Of a stretch of 64,000 bases of DNA, positions 9,969 to 18,070 are shown one piece after another. Origin of the DNA: Macrolepiota albuminosa (taxonomy: Eukaryota; Basidiomycota; Agaricomycetes; Agaricales; Agaricaceae). The notes below the pieces were generated by a model, which worked only from the letters and a program-made list of their open reading frames with translations, searched no databases and was not told the DNA's origin. The stretch covers positions 1,059,419 to 1,123,418 of the forward strand of contig JAMWFC010000037.1 of the NCBI GenBank assembly GCA_027475525.1. The letters run 5' to 3'. Numbering within the stretch: the stretch's first letter is position 1; each line of letters opens with the position of its first letter. Both the position numbers and the translations under genes were made by a program.

Positions 9969-10769
9969 TCACAGATTGCGATTGTTCTCCATATCTGTCC
10001 ATTTGGCCAGGAAGGTTCCCACCTTCACTGCCTGACGGTTCACTGTTCCTCGGCGTGAACTACGCTGCTCATAATGGTTTGCAGTCCGTGTCGACTGCTC
10101 ATAACGGATGGCATACGCCAAGAATTCAGTCACAGTATTGACCTCCGGAGACAAATTATTGTCGCGTATCAATGCTCTCCTCATGTCTGCAGGTATTCCG
10201 TCCAGGAATGTTTTGTGGATAGTGTATTCGTCTGGATAGACGGCCATATTCTGTGCATGACCCACCAGGTCATCATAAAAGGTCTGGACGCCAGTCTTAG
10301 CGTCATACACTGCCTTTCTAAAGGCATCACGAGCTTCCTGCATCGTAGCAGCATTGACGAAACGATTGTACAGTCCTATCAGGACTTCTTTAAATGTCCA
10401 ATGCGACTTGTCGCAATTAATGTGGAGAACATGGCGACGGAACCAATTCCGAGCCTCTCTCTCCATAAATTCGTGTAGCACGAATATCCTCTCCTGGTCC
10501 ATGTCGTCTCCACCATAGCAGCAGGCTGTGAGGTGGTAGCACATGTCCATGGCCCAGTCCTCCAGTTGAGAGAACCTATGTCCTCCAGCGTATGCACGTA
10601 TGTGCTTACCATCGGATTTACGGGAACTTACCCCAGCAGGGAACTTAAATCTGACTCCAAGGGAGTCATCTACCAGACGAGTGAGGCGGTCATGCATATG
10701 ATCCATATGGATCCTGACTGCTTCATTCATTCCCGGCATAGTTTCATGCAATTCATAAGGTGCGGGCAT
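9969..10769 (-). CDS. Gag capsid domain (retrotransposon gag family) of copy B
   Basis: The 266-codon frame is helical and carries the signature of the retrotransposon Gag family: ARNWFRRHV, WTFKEVLIGLYNRFVN and ARDAFRKAVYD, then TVTEFLAYAIRYEQ. It is expected to assemble the particle shell. The N-terminal Met at 10769 may not be the true start, since more Gag-like coding sequence lies upstream (10905-12443) in shifted frames. The knuckle follows 60 bp downstream. Confidence 0.82.
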   Translation of the reverse strand: MPAPYELHETMPGMNEAVRIHMDHMHDRLTRLVDDSLGVRFKFPAGVSSRKSDGKHIRAYAGGHRFSQLEDWAMDMCYHLTACCYGGDDMDQERIFVLHEFMEREARNWFRRHVLHINCDKSHWTFKEVLIGLYNRFVNAATMQEARDAFRKAVYDAKTGVQTFYDDLVGHAQNMAVYPDEYTIHKTFLDGIPADMRRALIRDNNLSPEVNTVTEFLAYAIRYEQSTRTANHYEQRSSRRGTVNRQAVKVGTFLAKWTDMENNRNL

Positions 10770-10904
10770 CGAAAATGCCTGAGGACTGTGAAACAGGTGT
10801 TCATTGGCCGTTCGTTCTGGCCGTGGGGTGGGCTGTTGCCCTACTTGTGGCTCTGCTGGTTCTCCACCAGCCTCCCTGCCACTATCACAATGATTATTAT
10901 CGTC

Positions 10905-12443
10905 TCAATCATTATTTCTGCGATCACGACCTCCACCGTCGTCATTGCGACGACTTGGCTCCCTCCATTCGTAGTGACCACTACTATCGTCACTACCACC
11001 CGGATCTCTGTCCGGTTCAGCAGTCCAAGCTGCGAATTGTCGCCACATGTCATCGACAGGCGTTACACCCTCACGCCCTTCAAAGACTACCCCCTGGTTG
11101 TCAATTAACGACTCACCATAATCGCGCAAGTCCTGGTTGCGTATCCTCTGGTAATTGACGCGTTCATTCCAGTTGTCCACTAGGTGGACGCGTCACACTA
11201 CGTGTCGTGGTTGTGTTCGCTCCTCAAGAATGTGGACTTCATCCACCTCTTCCTTGATTGTAACTTGCTTACGAGGTGTCTTAACCTCCTGCACTACAAG
11301 TAGTGCCTCTGGCTCTGCCGGAGTTGTCGTTACAGTCTCCACCTCAGACAATGCCTGCTGAGGCACTCTGCTAACAATGTGTTGACGGTTTGCGGTGTTC
11401 TGATGCTGAACGTAGTCTTGCTGAGACTCATTAGCCTGACGAGGCGCATTGAGCAATTTCATCGCGTCCGCGATTAATGGCGCTCATCTGTGCACACTCA
11501 TCTCACATTCTACTGAGTCGGCTGGAGTAGCCGTTGAGACTGCTGACCCTCGTGCTGCTTTGCGCCTAAGGTATTCCACCACTTCGAGTTCGAAGATGCG
11601 CACAAACAATTCGATATATTCATTCGAATCTGCACAGGGTACATCGTGGCTCCTAGCAGCCAGCAACTGTAAGTGCTTCACTACATAAAGCTGAAGACGC
11701 TTTCGCGTCGATTCCTTCACGACCGACGAATATCGGTCCAACACCAGCTGTAGCTGGATAGACAAGGTCAAATGCGACCTTTTGCTTTCCTCATCATCTG
11801 AGGACTCCAACTCGGACTCTAAGTCCATAACTCTCCTGAGGCCATCATGCCTCACTTGCGGCTGTTTGCCGGCCCGTCTGTGCAACTCTGGAATTCCAGG
11901 CACTGGTGACGCCTTTTCCAACCCTACGACATTGTCGTCCTCCCTACTGACCACTATTGCTGGTCCTTGCTTCTGTCCTTGTGTCGTCAACGACGACGGT
12001 CCCGGTTCAGTGGCAGCATTGGCCACATATTCCAAATGCCGTTCCATAGGTGCAGTCCGGAATGGGGTGCTATGCGCAAACGCGCTGCCTTGTACCATTT
12101 CCGAGTACTGGGTAACGTCCGGTTGACCCTCAGAGGGAGCTGAAGAGCTCTCGGGCAATACCGGATACATCAGTGAAGGCATTTGGCTCGCTGGCAGCGA
12201 CACTCCTGAGACCGCGGATCTCTCTCCTGGTTTTCCACCAGGTCGTACAATGGACATCATCCGTGATACGGATAGCCCACCAGGCATTCCAAAGCTTGCG
12301 CTGACATCGTGAGGGATCTTTTCATCCCGCTTTGGTGGAGGTTGGTATGCTGACGCAGATTGCGTCTTCACAGCTTGAAGCACAGGTAAGTCACCTGCGT
12401 CTGCAGCTGGGAACGGAGGATCCAGATCAAAAGAGCCAGTCAT
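10905..12443 (-). CDS. Long N-terminal Gag leader of copy B, in three frames
   Basis: Three minus-strand frames follow each other (12443-11484, 11462-11193 and 11180-10905). The first, 319 codons from ATG at 12443, is Ser/Pro-rich and disordered, then has a helical part (LSIQLQLVLDRYSSVVKEST, EYIELFVRIFELEVVEYLRR). The others are charged and Arg/Asp-rich. I recognise no named domain. A leader of about 1.5 kb ahead of the capsid is long for this class; it may be a matrix-like part. The frame changes could be real mutations. Confidence 0.55.
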
Positions 12444-12744
12444 GGAAGCACGTTTTCAGCGTGATGCCAACAGAGAATCGAGAGGTTTTGATGATAGTTG
12501 CCTAGTCGGTAACAAGCCTAGAGTCTAAAGCCGATAGCAGAAGATTTAAAAAAATGTAACCAGAGTTACGGGTTAGAACTATCTTGTGTGTATCACACAA
12601 GTGCTAAATCAGACCACAGTATCGGATTTGACTAGTACTTAGAGTGAAAACAAGATGTTGTCTTACATAATACTCTACTAAATGATTATAGCATCGTTGA
12701 CGCTTAAGAACACGGATGACTCCGTTACATACCCCAACCCCCAG
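12444..12744. other. Leader between copy B Gag and the miniature LTR element
   Basis: This is AT-leaning, non-coding DNA. A TGTAAC at about 12557 and TTACA at 12664 and 12724 could be LTR ends of copy B, but no second copy is seen near 4646-4808 and no primer site adjoins them, so I do not assign LTRs. Confidence 0.4.
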
Positions 12745-12948
12745 TGTAAGGGTGTGTCAATACACCTTAGTTAAAGCCTGGGGTTATGCCTAAGCCCCTA
12801 TTGACTGGAGCTAGAATGGTACTAGTTGACAAGAAAAAGCAAGTAGTAACACGGGACTATGGTGTAATGGTAACATGCGATGCAGGTTCAAGCCCTGCTA
12901 GTTCCAGTTTTCCTGAGGTTGTCGGTTCAATCCTCTGGAAGTGTTACA
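12745..12948 (+). repeat. 5' LTR of the miniature element
   Basis: 204 bp, TG..CA ends. It holds a hairpin GGGGTT..AAGCCCC near its start, the tRNA-like module (12853-12906), a T-run terminator, and a second B-box-like GGTTCAATCC at 12924-12933. Confidence 0.85.
12853..12911 (+). ncRNA. tRNA-like Pol III module lacking the anticodon arm (5' LTR)
   Basis: GGGACTA (12853-12859) can pair with TAGTTCC (12899-12905) as a 7-bp acceptor stem with one G.U. Positions 12860-12870 (TGGTGTAATGG) match the A box, and GTGT/ACAT (12862-12865 with 12873-12876) close a D arm. GCAGG-TTCAAGC-CCTGC (12882-12898) is a perfect T arm containing the B box GGTTCAAGCC. Only five bases join D and T arms, so an anticodon arm of about 17 nt is absent. 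A discriminator A (12906) is followed by G and a TTTT terminator (12908-12911). Total length is 53 nt against about 72 for a tRNA. Expression is inferred, not shown. Confidence 0.65.
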
Positions 12949-13077
12949 TTTGGTGGAACTACAGTGGCTGTGCTAGCATTGTATGTTCGCGACCAAGCCT
13001 GGTTCAATCCTCTGGAAGTGTTACATTTGGTGGAACTACAGTGGCTGTGCTAGCATTGTATGTTCGCGACCAAGCCT
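12924..13077. repeat. Perfect 77-bp tandem duplication 10
   Basis: 12924-13000 equals 13001-13077. It spans the 5' LTR end and primer site, so both appear twice. Confidence 0.95.
12951..12964 (+). promoter_or_regulatory. Primer binding site of the miniature element
   Basis: TGGTGGAACTACAG starts 2 nt after the 5' LTR. The first 11 bases are the exact complement of a tRNA 3' end TAGTTCC-A-CCA, the same acceptor strand and discriminator as the tRNA-like module in the LTR. Three more bases pair if one base bulges. It would prime minus-strand cDNA. The 77-bp duplication repeats it at 13028. Confidence 0.7.
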
Positions 13078-13223
13078 GTGTCATGATCTAGGTTGATCCG
13101 CTGACATAAGGTGGCCTTTATCCTGGGAATTATAAGTCATGAAATACCAGATGCATGGTCTGTGATCAGGATAAGGTACAAGGAGGGCGCACTTGGGATC
13201 CTGAGACTTGCCGGAACAAGTCT

Positions 13224-13234
13224 AGAGGGGAGAG
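13224..13234 (+). promoter_or_regulatory. Polypurine tract of the miniature element
   Basis: AGAGGGGAGAG immediately precedes the 3' LTR (TGTAAGG at 13235), as expected for the RNase-H-resistant primer of plus-strand cDNA. Confidence 0.72.
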
Positions 13235-13438
13235 TGTAAGGGTGTGTCAATACACCTTAGTTAAAGCCCGGGGTTATGCCTAAGCCCCTATTGACTGGAG
13301 CTAGAATGGTACTAGTTGACAAGAAAAAGCAAGTAGTAACACGGGACTATGGTGTAATGGTAACATGCGATTCAGGTTCAAGCCCTGCTAGTTCCAGTTT
13401 TCCTGAGGTTGTCGGTTCAATCCTCTGGAAGTGTTACA
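13235..13438 (+). repeat. 3' LTR of the miniature element
   Basis: 204 bp, identical to the 5' LTR except for two substitutions. One (13372) replaces the first base of the T stem of the tRNA-like module, so the 5' copy has the better fold. Confidence 0.85.
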
Positions 13439-13496
13439 TCGGCCCTTTGTACTTGTTTCAAGGAATGTTTGGGGGTCAATCAGGGGCCTCGCGGGC

Positions 13497-14450
13497 TCAG
13501 ACGGGCGTGGGTAGTGCATGCGTGGGGGGCACGGCAGTCGTCCCAGGGGTGTCGGGCGTCAGGTCGCTTTCTAGGGCCCGGAGATGCACGGCGGTCAAGG
13601 GGTGGTCTTTGGGTCCTGGGAAGGTCATGGTGAGCGTCTTCCAATCGATGTCGGGGTTCATGTCATGCAGCCAGGATAGTCCCAGCACCATTGGGGTTGA
13701 TTCGTGAAGTCGTGTGACCAGGAAGTTGGAGGTGAACTCATAGTCGTTGTCCAGGGTCACGTGTCCCAAGTGAGACCTCTGGATGGGGCTGGAGGAGGAG
13801 GGGGTGCCGTCGAGGCGTTGCAGGCGGAGGGGCTGGTCGAGGGGGTCATGGGGGAGGTCGAGGGCGTCGCTGACGAAAACTCCGGTGGCTCCGCTGTCGA
13901 TGAGGGCCGATATTGGTCCCGGGGCACCGTCCAGCCTGGCATTGATGATGAAGGATCGGGACGAGCGGAATTGGAGTCTGGGGGGTGGTGGGGGCCCATT
14001 CTTTGGGGTAGGGTCTGGAGAGTGGGGGATGTCAAAGAGGAGTTGCTGGTCGTCGGGCGTCGGGTCCCAGGTCAGGCAAAGAGTAAGATGTCGCCAATTG
14101 ATGCAGGGGTTGGTGTCTTGGAGCCACGGGAGCCCTAGGACCAGGGGTATGGAAGAGTGGAGTTTGGTTATCAACATCCAGAGGGTGTGAGTCTGTCCAT
14201 TGGCAAAATTAACGGGCATACGCACAAAGTGAGTGATGTCCCCCGCCGTAGAGGCGTCTCCATCAAAGAGGCAGAGCCGTACCGGGACCAGGAGTTGCTG
14301 GGCGGGTTCCGGGGCAAAGGTAGACCATGCTTCATTGATGAAGTTGTCGGTGGTGCCACTGTCAACGAGGGTGTCGAGGGGGGTTCTGGAGGTGGTGAGG
14401 CGGGTTTTGAGGAGGAGGGAGTGCAAGGAGTGGGAGGGTAGGTAAGCCAT
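13497..14450 (-). CDS. Tandem double retropepsin protease of copy C
   Basis: 317 codons from ATG at 14450. There are two homologous aspartic protease domains. Domain 1 has LVDSGTTDNFI at about residues 30-40 and LVLGLPWLQDTNP near residue 110. Domain 2 has LIDSGATGVFV at about residues 183-193 and MVLGLSWLHDMNP near residue 250. Both keep the catalytic DSG and the hydrophobic-hydrophobic-Gly motif. Retroviral-type proteases have one domain and act as dimers. Two domains in one chain could form an internal pseudo-dimer as in pepsins. The C-terminal end is Pro/Thr-rich and the expected RT does not follow. Confidence 0.82.
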   Translation of the reverse strand: MAYLPSHSLHSLLLKTRLTTSRTPLDTLVDSGTTDNFINEAWSTFAPEPAQQLLVPVRLCLFDGDASTAGDITHFVRMPVNFANGQTHTLWMLITKLHSSIPLVLGLPWLQDTNPCINWRHLTLCLTWDPTPDDQQLLFDIPHSPDPTPKNGPPPPPRLQFRSSRSFIINARLDGAPGPISALIDSGATGVFVSDALDLPHDPLDQPLRLQRLDGTPSSSSPIQRSHLGHVTLDNDYEFTSNFLVTRLHESTPMVLGLSWLHDMNPDIDWKTLTMTFPGPKDHPLTAVHLRALESDLTPDTPGTTAVPPTHALPTPV

Positions 14451-14527
14451 GAGGGTGTCCTGTATAAGTGCCGTGGAGCGAAGATGTGAGACCGGGGCGG
14501 AGAAGACGTCGGGGTCAATTCCGCAAT

Positions 14528-14731
14528 TTAGGGCGTCTTCCGGGTCTAAATCGCCGAGTCATTTTCCAAATACTCGTAAGTGGCATCCTTCCCTTCGAAG
14601 GTCCAGGTGGCACGTCCCATGACTTGTTGTTGGGGGCACTCGGAGATGAAGTGGTCTTTCTCACCTCAGAGTATGCAGACACCCTCCCTTCTCCGTCGTT
14701 CCTGCACATCCTTCGGGACTTCAACCCAGGG
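14528..14731 (-). pseudogene. Damaged zinc knuckle of copy C
   Basis: One minus-strand frame reads EGVCIL, then TGA (14666-14668), then GEKDHFISEC. The spacing is exactly CX2CX4HX4C with the second Cys replaced by a stop codon. It then continues to a stop near 14557 (WTFEGKDATYEYLEND). The frame differs from Gag, which ends at 14732, so a frameshift plus a nonsense codon separate the two. RNA binding by this copy would be lost. Confidence 0.65.
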
Positions 14732-15709
14732 TCACCCCTTTTTCGAGAGCCGGTTGGCCCGGAGGGCTTCTTTGTCCCGTTCGTCGGTGAAGTCGGGATC
14801 TTCAGAGTCTTCTGGGGGTTCCTCGGGGTTTGGTGCGTCACCTGGGTCGTTGGCGGCCACAGCGGTGTTGAGTTGGGCCTGGGGGCAGGCACCGCTGCCA
14901 GGGTTAGTATTGGGCGGGCTGCGACTCACCGGAGGTCGGCCACCAGGGAACGTGGGGAGACCGGAGTTTCGGATTTGGAGGTTGGGGTTTTCGCCGGAGG
15001 GCCATGGGGGTCCTCCCCTAGAGTTCCAGGGGGGTCGGGAGTTCAAGTACTCGCTGCGGTCTTCCCAGTAGCGTTGGTTGATCTGCATGACGAGGGCCTT
15101 GTATCCATTGTAGAAGGGTTGTTTCGGGACGAGTCGGAGGACGTCCTTGATACGTTGCGGCAGGGCGCAGCAGAGGGCGTACTGGAGGGCGCTGTAGTTC
15201 CAACCTGTCTCGTAAGCTTCCTTCTCAAAACGTACGATGAAGGTAGTGAAATGTTCTTCAGAGTGCATCCGGAGGTTGAAGAGGTTGTCCTCGGCTTCGG
15301 CCATGGTGTCGTAGATCCTGAATTTCCTGGAGAACTCGTCGACGAAGGCTTGCCAGCGGGAGAGTGCCGGGTTGTTGGGATCAAACTGGATGAGGGCCGT
15401 GTAATGGTCGAAGATGATCCCCTGGAGGTACAAGGTGGCAAAGGCCACCCAGGAGCTGTCAACCTGAAACGTGAGTGGTTTTGCCTGAAACGTATTAAGA
15501 CACTGAGTGAGGAATGTACGCCATTTTTGGGGGTCCCAGCCCATGAATGCGTCAGGCTTTTGAATGTCCAGACGTCCTTCGCAGGCAAGGGCGTTGCGAG
15601 CGTCATCCAGTTCGGTAGCGTTGCGGAGAGGGGGGCCGGCATTGTAGTAGTAGTAGTAATGGTTACCCCCCCTCCTTGTGGAGGAAAGGCACCGAGGGCA
15701 GGACCCCAC
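14732..15709 (-). CDS. Gag capsid protein of copy C
   Basis: About 325 codons. The core has WRTFLTQCLNTF, WVAFATLYLQG, WQAFVDEFSRKFR, AEDNLFNLRM and FIVRFEKEAYETGWNYSAL, the usual pattern of Agaricomycete Ty3/gypsy Gag. The tail is Pro/Glu-rich (PEEPPEDSEDPDF). The displayed Met at 15709 may be internal, because Pro/Gly-rich coding-like sequence continues upstream (to about 15801). It should form the particle shell. The long open frame on the opposite strand (14468-15901) is its antisense shadow. Confidence 0.8.
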   Translation of the reverse strand: MGSCPRCLSSTRRGGNHYYYYYNAGPPLRNATELDDARNALACEGRLDIQKPDAFMGWDPQKWRTFLTQCLNTFQAKPLTFQVDSSWVAFATLYLQGIIFDHYTALIQFDPNNPALSRWQAFVDEFSRKFRIYDTMAEAEDNLFNLRMHSEEHFTTFIVRFEKEAYETGWNYSALQYALCCALPQRIKDVLRLVPKQPFYNGYKALVMQINQRYWEDRSEYLNSRPPWNSRGGPPWPSGENPNLQIRNSGLPTFPGGRPPVSRSPPNTNPGSGACPQAQLNTAVAANDPGDAPNPEEPPEDSEDPDFTDERDKEALRANRLSKKG

Positions 15710-15792
15710 CCACCTGGAGGGCCTCCTCTGGGTGGCTCACCTGGGGGTCCATTGTCCCAGGGGGGTTCATTCCTGCCAGGGGGAGGCCTGGG

Positions 15793-17312
15793 TCTCCACA
15801 CAGGAGGTGGTGGAGGTGAGGGGCCTGAGAGTCGTCCTCGAGGCTCAGCTGGGGATGGCGGAGGCGGTCAGGGAGAGTTCGATGGTGTCGGGTCGATCTG
15901 AGGGGGGACAGGTGCCGGGTCAGGTGCCGGGTTGCGTGGGGGACGTTCAACCTGGGAAGGTCACACTTGCATTGGAGGCTGTGGGGGATTCCGCAGATCG
16001 AAGTGGGGCGGGGGGTTGCGGCGGAAGTTGGGTTCTGGAGGGGCCGGGGCTGACATAAGGAGCGGTACTGGGATGGGCGTGGGCGCGGGACGTGGTTTGT
16101 TGTTGCCACGTGTGAGCTCGTCGATGTAGCACAGTGTGTCATCTGTGCTAGGGGTGTCCGCGTGGGGTCTGCCGGGGTTCGCCAGGGCCGAGGGTCGGGT
16201 GTTGTCCATTCATGGGAGGGGTTCCAGGGGTTTCTGGGGCTGTCCCCAGGTCTCGAAGGTGCTAGGAACGAAGTTAGCTCTACGGCGAGTTGACAAGCCT
16301 ACCATGCGGGCCGCAGGCTGATCAAATAGCCCTCCTGTCAGGTTAAGGAACTGTAATATGGCCGAGGCGTTTTGTCGCTCTTCCCATTGTCGTTGCTCTG
16401 GAGTGGGGACTGCGGGGGCTGCCGGGGCTGGTTCCAGTGGTTTCCGCCAGATGTAAATCGAGTGGCCCAGGTCTGCAGGGTCGTTGAGGGGTCAGGGGGA
16501 GGGGGATGTGTGGACTTCATCGAGCAGCTGTTGCAACTCTTTGCGGAGGATTGTGTTGCGCCTATACTTTACCATAGTCTGCTCTGGGAGTTCTCCTCGT
16601 GTGAGGTGATCCCCGAATTTGACCAAGCAGTGGGCCCATTCCTCCGAAGTGCTTGTGAAGTCGTTGTGTCCAAGTTCCGTGAGTAGCGCCCTTGCCCATT
16701 GAGCGAAGTCCTCTAGCGAGATCCTGAGCGAGCAGAGCACTTTGTCCCGTTGCTGTTCGTAGTCCTCAAGACGTCGTCGTCCCATCGGCAAGGGGGGAGT
16801 CCAAGCGGGTGGGGCGGCGGTTGGGTAGTGTCAAGAGGGATAGTCGTAGTGGAGAGGACCCCATGGTTGGGGAGCAGGGCACTGGTAACCGTAGTAGGGG
16901 GTGGGTGCAAAGGGGCCCTCGCTGGGAGGTACTGGGCGAGGTCCACTGGGGACTGGTGGTGTCTCCGGTAGGCCCCCGGAGATGCTCCGGTACAAGGGGA
17001 CCTCCATGGGTCGCGCCATGGCTAGGTTGGGCAGAGGGGCCCAGCTGGCTGAGGGCCCCAGATCGTAGAGAGATGGGTCAGGGGCGGTCGCGCCATGGCT
17101 AGGTTGGGCAGAGGGGCCCAGCTGGCTGAGGGCCCCAGATCGTAGAGAGATGGGTCAGGGGCCCAGTAGCGGTGGAGGTATTGGGGTTCGTATGAGAGGG
17201 GTGGGTAGGCGGGGCGAGGGGTCTGTGCAGGGTAGTGATTGGGGACCGGGTGCCCATAAGGGTCGGTCTGGTAGCCCATGGGGTAGTAGGTATGAGTATA
17301 CGTAGCCATCAA
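15793..17312 (-). CDS. Disordered Gag leader of copy C
   Basis: From ATG at 17312 the frame reads a Tyr/Pro-rich stretch (YPMGYQTDPYGHPVP). It crosses the 77-bp duplication at 17009-17162, which splits it into two frames (17312-17022 and 17019-16831). A helical segment follows at 16791-16492 (EDFAQWARALLTELG, RRNTILRKELQQLLDEV). The remainder to 15793 is Pro/Thr-rich in changing frames. I recognise no domain. By position it is the N-terminal part of Gag. Confidence 0.5.
17009..17162. repeat. Perfect 77-bp tandem duplication 11
   Basis: 17009-17085 equals 17086-17162, in the Gag leader of copy C. Confidence 0.95.
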
Positions 17313-17390
17313 GAACGGTGTAAGGAGGGAATCTTGATATTATGTCAGGTTCTGCTGAGTCAGGGGCTTTCCAGGAAAGCAATCGCCCTT

Positions 17391-18070
17391 ACAATGCGGA
17401 CTTGACCTACGGATACTCGGGTGTCTGGAACTCCAGGGCTAGAACTCCAGGGTTCAAGACGTGGCAATCCTGGGAGAGGGGACTTGGTCCGGGGGTTTTG
17501 GGTTGTGAGTAGTTGGGGGATTCGGGTGGGGGTCGAGTCGTGAACCGGAGGTTCTAAGACGAGACCAAGTTAGCAAATTAAAGTCACGAAGTGCGTACCA
17601 ATCTTAGAGCACGCGAGTATTCAAGTGTGCCAGTCAAAGTGTGCCAGTCAATGCATACCAATCAAGCAGAGGACACGCAACAATCCAAGTTAAAGCAGTG
17701 TAATATCAAGACTAGCAAATACAACGAGGAACTATGCTATAAGTACTACGGGACCGGGTCTCGGGTTCCGGGGTGTCTGGAATGGGTTCCGGGAGTCATT
17801 GAGTAGCAGGCAGGGACTGTATACTTGGATCGTGCATGTGGGGCACGTGATCAATAGGCGCGGAGGGAGCTGTGATGCGTGATGCGTGATGGCCAGAGGC
17901 GAGTCGCGTGATCTGATCGTTGATCGGGGCTGGTGGTGGCTGATGGCGGTCCTTGATGCACGTGATGGCGGTGTTGGTAGTCGTGATGGCAGGGCGTGTC
18001 CCATGGGGTCAAAGGGAGGGTCCCAGATGGTGTTCCAGGGGTGTACCGGGGCGGGTCCGGAGGGGAGGGG
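17391..18070. other. Non-coding G-rich region, probable 5' LTR/leader of copy C
   Basis: It has the same G-rich plus strand as copy C and several short internal repeats (for example TGATGCG repeats near 17875). No reading frame is convincing. It ends where a truncated ORF begins (18071), so the boundary of copy C is probably near 18070-18085. LTR ends were not found. Confidence 0.4.

Larger units (their letters stand above)
4809..12443 (-). mobile_element. Ty3/gypsy chromovirus copy B, nearly complete internal region
   Basis: Read on the minus strand the order is a long Gag leader (12443-10905), capsid-like Gag (10769-9969), CCHC knuckle (about 9760-9715), protease (9587-8697), RT (8696-7501), RNase H (about 7320-6650), integrase and a C-terminal chromodomain (6596-4809). 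PR-RT-RH-INT with a chromodomain defines a chromovirus. Frame breaks include three 77-bp duplications (6787, 7435 and 7659), an in-frame TGA between protease and RT (8697-8699) and a TGA in RNase H (6992-6994). Collapsing the 77-bp copies rejoins RT with its thumb. I could not find a matching LTR pair at 4646-4808 and 12444-12744, so the LTRs are unresolved. Confidence 0.88.
12745..13438 (+). mobile_element. Miniature LTR retroelement (TRIM-like) with tRNA-like module in each LTR
   Basis: Two 204-bp direct repeats (12745-12948 and 13235-13438) begin TGTAAGG and end TGTTACA, the TG..CA ends of LTRs. They differ at two positions (12779/13269 and 12882/13372). Two bases after the first lies a primer binding site (TGGTGGAACTA, 12951-12961). 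A purine tract, AGAGGGGAGAG (13224-13234), abuts the second. The internal part is 286 bp, or 209 bp after removing the 77-bp duplication at 12924-13077, and has no ORF. This is the plan of a TRIM, a non-autonomous element needing RT and integrase from elsewhere. No 5-bp target duplication is seen (CCCAG against TCGGC). Confidence 0.82.
13439..17390 (-). mobile_element. Ty3/gypsy retrotransposon copy C, truncated after protease
   Basis: On the minus strand a Pro/Tyr-rich leader (from about 17312), Gag (15709-14732), a damaged zinc knuckle (about 14680-14640) and a double protease (14450-13497) follow one another. RT, RNase H and integrase are absent, since the copy abuts the miniature element at 13438/13439. 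The plus strand here is strongly G-rich, unlike its surroundings. One 77-bp duplication (17009-17162) splits the leader. Family assignment rests on the Gag and protease motifs common in Agaricomycete Ty3/gypsy elements. Confidence 0.8.

Noticed and set aside
12557..12728. TGTAAC..TTACA as the 5' LTR of copy B
   Set aside because: No second copy is found near the other end and no primer site adjoins it.
14468..15901. A 477-codon open frame on the plus strand, the longest uninterrupted plus-strand frame near copy C
   Set aside because: It is antisense to the Gag of copy C, Gly/Pro/Val-rich with no domain, and open only because of the G-rich plus strand.
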